Of a DNA stretch of 64,000 bases, positions 1-6,301 are shown in pieces. Under the pieces are notes generated by a model. It made no database searches. It was not told the origin of the DNA and saw nothing but the letters and a program-made list of their open reading frames with translations. Within the stretch, counting starts at the first letter, position 1, and each line of letters starts with the position of its first letter. The translations under genes and the position numbers were made by a program. Source of the DNA: Helicobacter sp. 11S02596-1 (lineage in GTDB: Bacteria > Campylobacterota > Campylobacteria > Campylobacterales > Helicobacteraceae). The DNA is taken from contig NZ_MLAM01000003.1 in NCBI RefSeq assembly GCF_002272825.1, forward strand, positions 1 through 64,000, in the 5' to 3' direction.

Positions 1-468
1 TGCCAGTGAGGCAAGCTTCTGTGCCATCTGTAGAACAAGTAGTATCACCACCTAGAGAAATATCCGCCCCATATACCAAAGCACTCCCCATCAAAGAAGC
101 CAAGATGATGGAGAAAAGGGGTTTGAATGAGGATTTTTTGGATTTTAGAGATGATGAGACGTTTTTTAAATCTTGTTGTAAGCCTTTAGATTTTAGAAAT
201 AACTGCGATTCTTGGAAGTTTTTTGAATCTTTGGCGGGTTGGAAGTGTTGGGAGCTTTCAGACCCATAATGATTGGGGGATTTTTGAAGTTTATCGAAAC
301 TCCGAATTTGGGAATCTTTAAGGTTTTGAAGTTGTTGGGAAGTTTTTAAACCTCGAGTTTGTTGGGATTTTTGGGTGGTGGGGGATTGAAGAGGGCTAGT
401 TAAAGAGCTATTTAGGAGATCTTGCCCCCCCCCCGCAGTATTTCTGGGTGATGATTTTGGGTATTCAT
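1..468 (-). CDS. N-terminus of a large exported surface protein, phase-variable and OFF here (truncated by window edge)
   Basis: On the minus strand an ATG at 468-466 follows a good ribosome site (AAGGA, about 7 nt away). After 11 codons the frame enters a run of ten G (425-434 on the plus strand as C10) and stops at TAA (414-412). Adding one G, or removing two, joins the start to a frame that stays open to the window edge. That ON product has about 115 polar residues rich in Q, S, N and K, then a basic stretch (KSKKSSFK), a hydrophobic segment (PLFSIILASLMGSALVYG) and an Ala-Asp, which looks like a long-extension signal peptide as in large autotransporters. The passenger lies outside the window, so the family is unproven; a VacA-like or surface-ring protein is inference. 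Confidence 0.7.
425..434 (-). repeat. Poly-G(10) phase-variation tract
   Basis: Ten consecutive C on the plus strand, read as G10 in codons 12-15 of the surface protein gene. G10 gives a stop seven codons after the tract begins; G11 or G8 restores the long frame. Such tracts change length by slipped-strand mispairing in Helicobacter and Campylobacter. Confidence 0.8.
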
Positions 469-683
469 TACGTATTCCTTTTGTCAATCTTTGAGATTTT
501 TGGATTTAAAAAGCATTATTTTAGTATAAAACCTCTTTAAGTTATGCTGAAATTTTGAAAATTATGGAAAAATAAGCTATTTAGGTGTTTATTTAAATCT
601 GGATTTGCAAAAATTATGAGTTTTGATTTGATGTTTTTTGCTAGGTGGGTGGGGTTTTTGGTGGATGGGTTTTCAATTGCTAA

Positions 684-701
684 CCTCCCAAAAACGGGAG
701 G
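684..701 (-). terminator. Possible 3' hairpin of the 715-795 peptide mRNA
   Basis: CCTCCC and GGGAGG pair across a short loop just after the peptide stop codon. No clear U-run follows on the minus strand, so this may be an mRNA-protecting 3' hairpin rather than an efficient terminator. Confidence 0.35.
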
Positions 702-714
702 AATCCTAAAAAAA

Positions 715-795
715 TCATCGCCCTTTCTTGTTAAATATAACAAGAAGTGCTACAATTATCTCAAGGATTGTTTTTAGCAATTCCAGAAACTTCAC
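715..795 (-). CDS. 26-residue hydrophobic peptide, candidate type I toxin (AapA-like locus)
   Basis: A GTG start at 795 has a clear ribosome site (AAGGAAG, 801-807) 7 nt upstream, and the frame runs 26 codons to TGA at 717-715. The peptide begins MKFLELLKTILEI, has a hydrophobic core IIVALLVIF and ends in a basic tail NKKGR: one membrane helix with a charged end, as in small type I toxins. The opposite strand carries an extended -10 box (TGC-TACAAT, 748-756) inside the coding region, aimed at the start codon and leader, which is the layout of the H. pylori AapA/IsoA loci. The leader folds into nested hairpins (812-867). Sequence similarity to known AapA peptides is not evident; toxicity is inference. 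Confidence 0.5.
   Translation of the reverse strand: MKFLELLKTILEIIVALLVIFNKKGR
748..756 (+). promoter_or_regulatory. Extended -10 promoter for an antisense RNA over the 715-795 peptide
   Basis: TGC-TACAAT matches the extended -10 form TGN-TATAAT with one mismatch. It lies inside the peptide gene on the opposite strand and would start an RNA at about 763. The locus at 44737-44745 has TGC-TATAAT at the equivalent place in its peptide gene. Confidence 0.5.
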
Positions 796-870
796 ACAAA
801 CTTCCTTCAAAGAGGTTGTTTGGATTTGCTCCTAGGAGGCTGTTACCCTCCTTGGGGCTTCAACCTCAAC
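763..870 (+). ncRNA. Predicted IsoA-like antisense RNA (approximate ends)
   Basis: Transcription from the -10 box at 748-756 would give an RNA complementary to the start codon, ribosome site and leader hairpins of the 715-795 peptide mRNA. The 3' end is uncertain: the RNA could end after the stem closed by 812-818 and 861-867, but no strong U-run is present. Family logic: type I antitoxins of the IsoA class block translation by covering this part of the toxin mRNA. Confidence 0.35.
812..867 (-). promoter_or_regulatory. Nested leader hairpins of the 715-795 peptide mRNA
   Basis: Reading the minus strand, GAGGTTG (867-861) pairs with CAACCTC (818-812), enclosing an inner stem of about nine positions (831-856) around AGGAGG/CCTCCT. 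The GAGGTTG/CAACCTC pair recurs in the leader of the peptide locus at 44.8 kb, which argues that the leader structure is a shared design. Confidence 0.45.
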
Positions 871-959
871 AATAATTTTATCACATTTTCCATATCCTCA
901 AAAAGACCTTTCGCGTTTCTAGAGACTTTTAGCTACTTTCAAAATCTATAGAAATTTTT

Positions 960-1043
960 ACCTAGGAACGAATACTGATTCGATCGATAGTAGCGGTCTT
1001 TAAGTTTGGATTTTAAAATTCAAACCGAGTAAAACATAATGTT
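960..1043 (-). repeat. Two-hairpin repeat, copy C
   Basis: Minus strand: ATGTTTTACTC, a long stem GGTTTGAATTTT / AAAATCCAAAC with a mismatch, AAAGACCGCT, a degenerate second stem, then TTCGTTCCTAGG. It matches the linkers of the other six copies (see 51199 and 51328 for the clearest ones) while the stem sequence differs. Confidence 0.65.
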
Positions 1044-1094
1044 TTTCATAGCTGTGTGACTAGTGATTGTTTCTTATACTAGCTAGAAAGGGAG

Positions 1095-1195
1095 GGGCTA
1101 GCCGTCTGCTATACCCTTGCGGGCATATACGCATCGGCGTGTGAGGCTAGTGAAGCCAAGCAGTTGGCTTCACCTTTACGCCTCTCCTTGCGAAG
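1095..1195 (-). repeat. Repeat module GAGAGGCGTAAAGG...CTAGCC (shared with 51582-51680)
   Basis: On the minus strand GAGAGGCGTAAAGG is followed by the hairpin AAGCCAACTGCTTGGCTT, then CTAGCCTC-CACGCCGAT and a region of weaker match ending in CGGCTAG. The same order with small differences occurs on the plus strand at 51582-51680. No protein is encoded here that I can support. Confidence 0.65.
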
Positions 1196-1314
1196 ACCGC
1201 CCCCCTAGACCCCTTTAGAACCCCTACCCCCGTCACGCCCCCAATGCAATGCGGGATTAAAAAGCGTAGCTGGCTTTTTTGGTAGCAATTCCAGACTGAC
1301 AAACCTTTAAAACT

Positions 1315-1355
1315 TATCTCGAATATTCAAGCTTGCTTGAATATGAGATGGTAGC
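1315..1355 (-). repeat. Palindrome module ATATTCAAGC-nn-GCTTGAATAT (shared with 51276-51318)
   Basis: A perfect 10-bp inverted repeat with a two-base loop, flanked by CATCTC and GAGATA. It lies directly after copy D of the two-hairpin repeat, exactly as the module at 51276-51318 lies directly after copy A. The loop bases differ (complement of each other), as expected if the palindrome itself is what is kept. Confidence 0.7.
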
Positions 1356-1444
1356 TTTAGGAGCGAAGCAAGATTTTATATCTTGCGAAGTGGTCTTCAG
1401 GTTTAATTTTTCAAAGAAAAAATTAAACCGAGTAGAAAACAATA
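1356..1444 (-). repeat. Two-hairpin repeat, copy D
   Basis: Minus strand: TTTTCTACTCG, stem GTTTAATTTTT / AAAAATTAAAC, CTGAAGACCACTT, stem GCAAGAT / ATCTTGC, then CGCTCCTAAAG. Both stems are perfect and neither shares sequence with the stems of copies A or B, while the linkers are nearly the same. Confidence 0.75.
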
Positions 1445-1493
1445 GGAATACAGCAGGGCACTGGTCAAGCAGTGCTCCAAGAGGTTGGAGTGG

Positions 1494-1565
1494 CTATTTT
1501 TTAAACTTGCGAATCTCTTTTATAAGGATGGCAAGCGACAAAATAGCAATGATAAAAACTTCCAT
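1494..1565 (-). CDS. 23-residue hydrophobic peptide, candidate type I toxin
   Basis: ATG at 1565-1563 with ribosome site ACAAGG about 8 nt upstream; 23 codons to TAG at 1496-1494. The peptide starts MEVF, has the hydrophobic core IIAILSLAILI and ends KEIRKFKK: one helix with a basic tail, the common shape of type I toxins such as Fst and TisB. A TAAAAT box near 1611-1616 could be its promoter. The ribosome site sits in TTTTACTACAAG (1575-1586), the exact complement of a stretch in the neighbouring predicted sRNA (1668-1679), and just after the stop codon CCAACCTCT (1480-1488) complements the loop of the same sRNA. Toxicity is untested inference; the peptide is too short for a homology claim. 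Confidence 0.5.
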   Translation of the reverse strand: MEVFIIAILSLAILIKEIRKFKK

Positions 1566-1634
1566 TTTGGACGCCTTGTAGTAAAATCCCACCCCTGCCC
1601 CGATTGCAAAATTTTAAAAAATAAAGAATCAACC

Positions 1635-1667
1635 AAAAAAAAACCCGACACGCTAGGTATCGGGCTT
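1635..1667. terminator. Bidirectional rho-independent terminator
   Basis: CCCGATAC / GTGTCGGG form an 8-bp stem (one G-U pair) around a five-base loop, followed on the minus strand by nine U. On the plus strand the same hairpin is followed by CTTTTTT, so RNAs from either side could end here. It closes the predicted sRNA starting near 1725 and would also end any antisense RNA crossing the 1494-1565 peptide. Confidence 0.8.
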
Positions 1668-1725
1668 TTTTACTACAAGTTTCCAACCTCTGAAAACTTA
1701 GAAATCACCATTCTTGACAATGGTT
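1637..1725 (-). ncRNA. Predicted small RNA with two patches complementary to the adjacent peptide mRNA
   Basis: A perfect -10 box in extended context (TGT-TATAAT, 1740-1732) would start an RNA at about 1725. It has a 5' hairpin (ACCATT / AATGGT), a second hairpin (AAGTTT / AAACTT) showing AGAGGTTGG in its loop, then CTTGTAGTAAAA and the strong terminator at 1644-1664. The last stretch is the exact 12-nt complement of the leader containing the ribosome site of the 1494-1565 peptide; the loop complements nine bases after its stop codon. Both genes lie on the same strand, unlike the convergent or antisense layouts usual in type I systems. Confidence 0.5.
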
Positions 1726-1731
1726 GCATTG

Positions 1732-1740
1732 ATTATAACA
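1732..1740 (-). promoter_or_regulatory. -10 promoter of the predicted sRNA
   Basis: Minus strand TGT-TATAAT, a perfect -10 hexamer in extended form, with AT-rich sequence upstream and no -35 box, as usual for the main sigma factor of Helicobacter. Confidence 0.6.
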
Positions 1741-1879
1741 AATTTTCAAAGGATATTCTGTTTGAGTTTGAAAAAGTGTGGGAGCTTTTTTTAACGCCTC
1801 TCTTTGCGAAGTCCGCAGGGTGGGCGGGTCTAATATCCCCCTCAAACTCATCGGGCGGGCGGGTGAAAACCCCCTGACC

Positions 1880-1970
1880 CGCCCCCTTAGCAGATAGGGT
1901 GAAAGTGCGTAGCGGGCTGGGTTTGATATTGGTTTGTGAATGGAAACCTTAAAAAATGGGTTGATGACGT
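1880..1970 (-). repeat. Repeat module CATCAACCC...TATCTGCTAAGGGGGCG (shared with 51445-51533)
   Basis: Minus strand: CATCAACCCATTTTTTAAGG, a less conserved stretch, TACGCACT, then TATCTGCTAAGGGGGCG and GC-rich inverted repeats. The same blocks in the same order occur on the plus strand at 51445-51533. The stretch from 1746 to 1880 holds GC-rich stems (CCCGCCCG / GGGCGGG) and no supported gene. Confidence 0.65.
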
Positions 1971-1993
1971 GCGAAGCACGGAATAACCCTGTC

Positions 1994-2087
1994 CTTTAGG
2001 AATGGAAAGAGGCTTTGCCTCTTGGAATGGTCTTTAGATTCACAACGTGAATCGAGTTCAAAATAATGAAAACCGAGTTAGCATAAT
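1994..2087 (-). repeat. Two-hairpin repeat, copy E
   Basis: Minus strand: ATTATG, CTCGGTTTTC, a short insertion, then CTC with stem GATTCAC / GTGAATC, TAAAGACCATT, stem AAGAGGC / GCCTCTT and CCATTCCTAAAGG. The first stem equals that of copy A; the second is unique to this copy. The 5' linker looks duplicated (two CTCG starts). Confidence 0.65.
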
Positions 2088-2116
2088 GACAAAATGATAA
2101 AAGTGCCTCATCATCG

Positions 2117-4051
2117 CTAACAGCCTAGTGCCTGTTGTTTTTCTTCAAGCTCAAAATATCGCCCGATTTTTAGCTCCAAATCATCTTTTGTTGTTTGCAA
2201 ATCCATCGCCAAATCCGTGATAGCACCCACCTCATAGGCACTGGGGTTAGAGAGCATTGCTTCTAGGGATTTGATCTTTTCTTCCAATGCCTCTATCTCG
2301 CCAGGAAGCATATCGAGTTCTCTGGCTTCTTTGTAGCCAAGCTTGGTGGATTTCTTGGGCGCTAAATTCACCTTTTGCTCGCCAGCCTCACGGGCAATTT
2401 CTTCATATTCTGCTAGTTCCTTGCACATATCAAGATACTCGCTATAGCCAATTACGAGCTCTTCACAAATGCTATCCCCTTTGAAAACAAGCAATTTATG
2501 GGCGATTTTATCGACAAAATACCGATCGTGGCTGACAAAAATCACCCCGCCATCAAAGTTCTGCAGATACTCCTCCAGAATATTGATGGTGGCAATATCA
2601 AGGTCATTAGTCGGCTCATCTAAAATCAAACAATCATATTTCCTAGCAAACAACAAAGCCAAAGCCACCCTGTTTTTCTCCCCACCGCTCAAAAATGCTA
2701 TTTTTTTGTCCAAAAACTCTTTGGGAAATAAAAAATTTTTCAAATACCCAAAAACGTGGATATTCTTGCCCCTAACATCGATGTGATCGCCACCATTGGG
2801 GCAAAATGTCTCGAGGAGATTTTTGCTTTCATCAAGCATTTTTCTATGCTGGTCAAAATACCCGATTTTCATCTCACCCCGCTTGATAACACCGCCATCT
2901 TGGGGTATTTCACCCAGCAAAATCTTCAGTAATGTGCTTTTGCCACTGCCATTTTTGCCTACGATAGCGATTTTATCTTTTTGCAAAACCCGCAATGAAA
3001 GATTTTTTATCAAGGGTTTTCCCTCGATGGCTTTAGAAATATTTTCGCATTCAAACAGCATTTTTTTGGCATTGATACTCTCTTCACGATTAAAATGCTT
3101 TTTTTCTCGCTCAAGTGCCACACGCATTTTGGCGATGATGGCTGGATTGGTTTTTGCGCTCTCTCGCATCTGCAAAACCCTAGCCTTGCGTCCCTCGTTG
3201 CGTTTTCTCCTTGCCTGCACGCCTTTTTGAAGCCATTCTTCTTCGTTTTTTAGTAGCTTGAGGAGGTGCTGGTGTTCTTTGGTGAGATGGGCTAAAATCT
3301 CCTCTTTTTTCTGCAAATAATTGCTATACCCGCCATCAAAACTCAAAAGCTTACCATCATCGATTTCTACGACACGAGAAGCCAGCCTTTCGATAAAATA
3401 CCGATCGTGGCTGATAAACACCACACTACAAGCCAGCCCGGCGATCATTTCTTCTAAAAATTCAAGCGTCTCTACATCCAAATGATTGGTCGGCTCATCA
3501 AAGATCAAAATATCGGCATCTTTTAGCAACATTCCTGCAAGGGCTAAGCGCTTTTGCTCGCCACCACTGAGCGTATTTGCCAAACGATCGGCGATATCTT
3601 TTAGATCAAAGCGTTGCAAGATTTCATCAACCTTATTACTCAAATCCCACGCGCGATGGCTATCAATAAAACCCATCAAACGCCCTTGCTCCTCTAAAAT
3701 CTCGCTATCTATATTGGGATCTTGGGCGATTTTTTGATGGATGGTTTCAAGGCATTTGTGGGCTTCTTTGAGTTCTTTGAGGCTGTCTTCACAGACTTCT
3801 TTGACACTGATAAGCGGGTCAAAAACAGGGTGCTGGGGGAGGCTTAAAATCTTGAGATTATTTTGGATAATGCGCTCCCCAGAATCTTGTTCCACTTCGC
3901 CACAAAGGATCTGGAGCAGTGTGCTTTTGCCACTGCCATTTTTGCCTACGATAGCGATTTTTTCGCCTTTTTGGATCGAAAAATTTATATTGCTTAAGAC
4001 TATTTTGTGATCGTATTGTTTGCAAATATCAAGCAAACTCAAAAGTGCCAT
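2117..4051 (-). CDS. uup: ABC-F family ATPase, Uup type
   Basis: A 644-residue soluble protein with two ABC ATPase domains in one chain and no membrane segments, hence an ABC-F protein that works on ribosomes or nucleic acids rather than as a transporter. Walker A motifs are GKNGSGKST in both halves (about residues 36-44 and 365-373); signatures are LSGGEQKR and LSGGEKNR, each followed by a Walker B with DEPTN-LD. The second Walker B ends EPTNDLD and the C-terminus is a lysine- and glutamate-rich coiled coil starting near KLGYKEARELD, both typical of Uup. It stands alone upstream of the leftward island; its divergent neighbour is the serine transporter. Role in translation or excision-related genome stability follows the family and is not shown here. 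Confidence 0.85.
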   Translation of the reverse strand: MALLSLLDICKQYDHKIVLSNINFSIQKGEKIAIVGKNGSGKSTLLQILCGEVEQDSGERIIQNNLKILSLPQHPVFDPLISVKEVCEDSLKELKEAHKCLETIHQKIAQDPNIDSEILEEQGRLMGFIDSHRAWDLSNKVDEILQRFDLKDIADRLANTLSGGEQKRLALAGMLLKDADILIFDEPTNHLDVETLEFLEEMIAGLACSVVFISHDRYFIERLASRVVEIDDGKLLSFDGGYSNYLQKKEEILAHLTKEHQHLLKLLKNEEEWLQKGVQARRKRNEGRKARVLQMRESAKTNPAIIAKMRVALEREKKHFNREESINAKKMLFECENISKAIEGKPLIKNLSLRVLQKDKIAIVGKNGSGKSTLLKILLGEIPQDGGVIKRGEMKIGYFDQHRKMLDESKNLLETFCPNGGDHIDVRGKNIHVFGYLKNFLFPKEFLDKKIAFLSGGEKNRVALALLFARKYDCLILDEPTNDLDIATINILEEYLQNFDGGVIFVSHDRYFVDKIAHKLLVFKGDSICEELVIGYSEYLDMCKELAEYEEIAREAGEQKVNLAPKKSTKLGYKEARELDMLPGEIEALEEKIKSLEAMLSNPSAYEVGAITDLAMDLQTTKDDLELKIGRYFELEEKQQALGC

Positions 4052-4263
4052 TGTCTCTTTGTCCTCTTCTGTGCATACCGGATTTTATGTCGCATTTTGC
4101 GTCGTATATTTCTAAAAATATCAAAAGGAAAAATCATACCAAAATCTATGGGATTCCCCAAAACAAAATATTTTTTTCAAATACGTGATTTTTATTATAA
4201 AATTTCATCAATAAGCTAGCATCCCGTGCAAAATCCAAGATTTATCAAGAAAAAAGGAGAAAA

Positions 4264-5535
4264 ATGCAGTCGCAAGAAAATACCAAACAAAAGCCCAAAG
4301 ACAAATCCAGCAATAAAATGAGGTTAGAAGCATTTGATACCAGCTGGGTCATCGGGCTATTTGGGACCGCTGTGGGAGCAGGCATTTTGTTTTTGCCGAT
4401 CAATGCCGGAATGGGAGGGTTTTGGCCTATCGCATTGATGAGTTTGTTTATATTTCCAATGATTTTTTTGAGCCATCGCTCGCTTAGTCGCTTTGTGCTG
4501 TGTGCCAAACACCCCGACAAGGACATCACGCACGTTGTTGAAGAATATTTTGGAAGCGGTGTTGGCAAACTCATCACGGTGCTTTATTTTTTTGCTATCT
4601 ATCCTATCTGCCTAGCTTATGGGGTGGGGATTACCAATACCCTTGATAGCTTTTTGACCTACCAAATGCACCTACAGCCTACCAACAGGCTTTTACTCGC
4701 ATTTGTGCTTATCAGCGCGATGATGTTAGTGATGTCTTTTAACGAACGCATTATGTTGCGATTTTCCCAAGCCCTCACATACCCGCTAATTATCGCTTTG
4801 ATGGGATTTTCGCTTTATTTGATTCCCTACTGGAAAATCGATGCACTTTTAGAAATCCCCTCACCCAAGCAATTTGCCAATGTTTTGTGGATCACATTGC
4901 CCGTTTTGATTTTTTCTTTCAATCACTCCCCAGCGATTTCGGCATTTTCACTTAGCATTCGCAAAGCCTACAAATCCCAAGCGCTTGAAAAATCCAATCA
5001 GATTTTGTTTGTTACTTCAGGGCTTTTGCTGATTTTTGTGATGTTTTTTGTCTTTAGTTGTATATTATGTCTCTCACCGCTTGAGCTTCAAGCTGCTAGA
5101 GAACAAAACATCCCAATTCTTTCTTATTTTGCCAATAAATTTGATAACCCTATTATTTCGTATGTCGCCCCATTGATTGCTTTCACAGCCATCACGACAT
5201 CGTTTTTTGGGCATTATTTGGGTGCTAGAGAGGGTCTCAATGGGATTATCCGCAAATACACCAAACAAAACGATCTGAATAAAACTATCAAAACATTCAG
5301 TGCCTTGTTTATCTATATCACGATGATTGCGACAGCCTATGTCAATCCAAGCATTTTGGGCTTCATCGAAAGTCTCGGGGGTCCTATCATTGCTGTGATT
5401 TTGTTTTTGCTCCCAGTAGCTGCTATCTATAAAATCCCTTCGATGAGGCATTTTGCAAACCCGCTCGCTGATGGGTTTATCGTGATAACGGGCTTGATTG
5501 CGATTTCAGCAATTTTGTATCAATTTACACAATAA
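4264..5535 (+). CDS. sdaC: Serine transporter, HAAAP family (SdaC-like)
   Basis: 423 residues, about eleven hydrophobic segments, matching the SdaC/TdcC family of proton-coupled serine and threonine permeases. The N-terminus carries the family motif around residues 25-50 (WVIGLFGTAVGAGILFLPIN). The start has a strong ribosome site (AAGGAG). Serine is a main carbon and energy source in Helicobacter and Campylobacter, imported and then deaminated to pyruvate by SdaA. In H. pylori sdaC lies next to sdaA; here the next gene is mqnA, so any dehydratase must be elsewhere. Substrate is inferred from family and is likely rather than certain. Confidence 0.85.
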   Translation: MQSQENTKQKPKDKSSNKMRLEAFDTSWVIGLFGTAVGAGILFLPINAGMGGFWPIALMSLFIFPMIFLSHRSLSRFVLCAKHPDKDITHVVEEYFGSGVGKLITVLYFFAIYPICLAYGVGITNTLDSFLTYQMHLQPTNRLLLAFVLISAMMLVMSFNERIMLRFSQALTYPLIIALMGFSLYLIPYWKIDALLEIPSPKQFANVLWITLPVLIFSFNHSPAISAFSLSIRKAYKSQALEKSNQILFVTSGLLLIFVMFFVFSCILCLSPLELQAAREQNIPILSYFANKFDNPIISYVAPLIAFTAITTSFFGHYLGAREGLNGIIRKYTKQNDLNKTIKTFSALFIYITMIATAYVNPSILGFIESLGGPIIAVILFLLPVAAIYKIPSMRHFANPLADGFIVITGLIAISAILYQFTQ

Positions 5536-5617
5536 TAATGATTCTTGGCTAGAATCTTTGCATTCACGCCAAGGATTACATAATAAAATGTAGGCGAAAA
5601 ATGCAAGCGGAGGCTGT

Positions 5618-6301
5618 ATGCGTTTTGGAAAAATAGAATATATCAATCTATTGCCATTTGACGTTTTTATCAAGGCATACCCTTTGCATTCAGGATTCAA
5701 AAAATTCTTGCAGTTAAAAAAATCTTATCCCTCTAGGCTCAACAAGGATTTTCTATTCCGCAGAATCGATGCGGGCTTTATCTCATCGATTGCCGGCTAT
5801 CACGCAGCACGCAAGCACAAAGCCACCGATTCTGCCATCATCGCCAAAGGGAGCGTATGGAGTGTCATCATCATCCCCAATCCCCAAGCTGAAGATTACC
5901 AATCAGCGACATCCAATGCCTTGTGCAAGGTTTTGGGGCTTAGTGGGGAGGTTCTCATCGGTGATAGGGCATTAGCCTACCGCTACAAAGGGGGCGAACA
6001 TCTGGATATGGGTAAAATTTGGTATGAAAAAAAACATTTGCCATTTGTGTTTGGTAGATTTTGTTTCAATGCCTACGGGGATTTTTATCACCGCATAAGC
6101 AAAGAATTTAACCAAAAAAAAATCAAAATCCCCCATTTTATCTTGATGGCATACGCCCAAAAAACCCAAATCCCCAAAAGCTATATCTTAGAATACCTCA
6201 AACATATCTATTACAAAATAGGCCCAAAAGAACGGCTTGGTCTGGAGCGGTTTTATCGGGAATTGCTTTTTAAAAAAATCAAAAAACCCGCACGTTTTTA
6301 G
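5618..6301 (+). CDS. mqnA: Chorismate dehydratase MqnA (futalosine menaquinone pathway)
   Basis: 227 residues opening with GKIEYINLLPFDVF, the hallmark start of the MqnA/MqnD periplasmic-binding-fold enzymes. MqnA converts chorismate to 3-enolpyruvyl-benzoate, the first step of the futalosine route to menaquinone used in this phylum. The start is supported by CGGAGG seven bases upstream. The protein is at the short end of the family but looks intact. It overlaps the convergent gene at 6298 by four bases. Menaquinone made here serves respiration, including the nap operon further along. MqnD is the main alternative; the N-terminal motif and size favour MqnA. Confidence 0.8.
   Translation: MRFGKIEYINLLPFDVFIKAYPLHSGFKKFLQLKKSYPSRLNKDFLFRRIDAGFISSIAGYHAARKHKATDSAIIAKGSVWSVIIIPNPQAEDYQSATSNALCKVLGLSGEVLIGDRALAYRYKGGEHLDMGKIWYEKKHLPFVFGRFCFNAYGDFYHRISKEFNQKKIKIPHFILMAYAQKTQIPKSYILEYLKHIYYKIGPKERLGLERFYRELLFKKIKKPARF

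Noticed and set aside
6-269. 87-codon plus-strand frame at the window start
   Set aside because: Antisense shadow of the phase-variable surface protein, which has a ribosome site, a signal peptide and an open frame to the edge.
537-743. 68-codon minus-strand frame
   Set aside because: No ribosome site, overlaps the 715-795 peptide gene in another frame and a hairpin; composition is not protein-like.
1575-1679. 12-bp inverted repeat as ends of a miniature transposon
   Set aside because: No target-site duplication, no second copy with the same ends in the window, and the repeat falls exactly on a ribosome site and an sRNA.
1333-1877. Two longer plus-strand frames across the first island
   Set aside because: They run through hairpins, a terminator and repeat modules, lack ribosome sites and have no sensible protein character.
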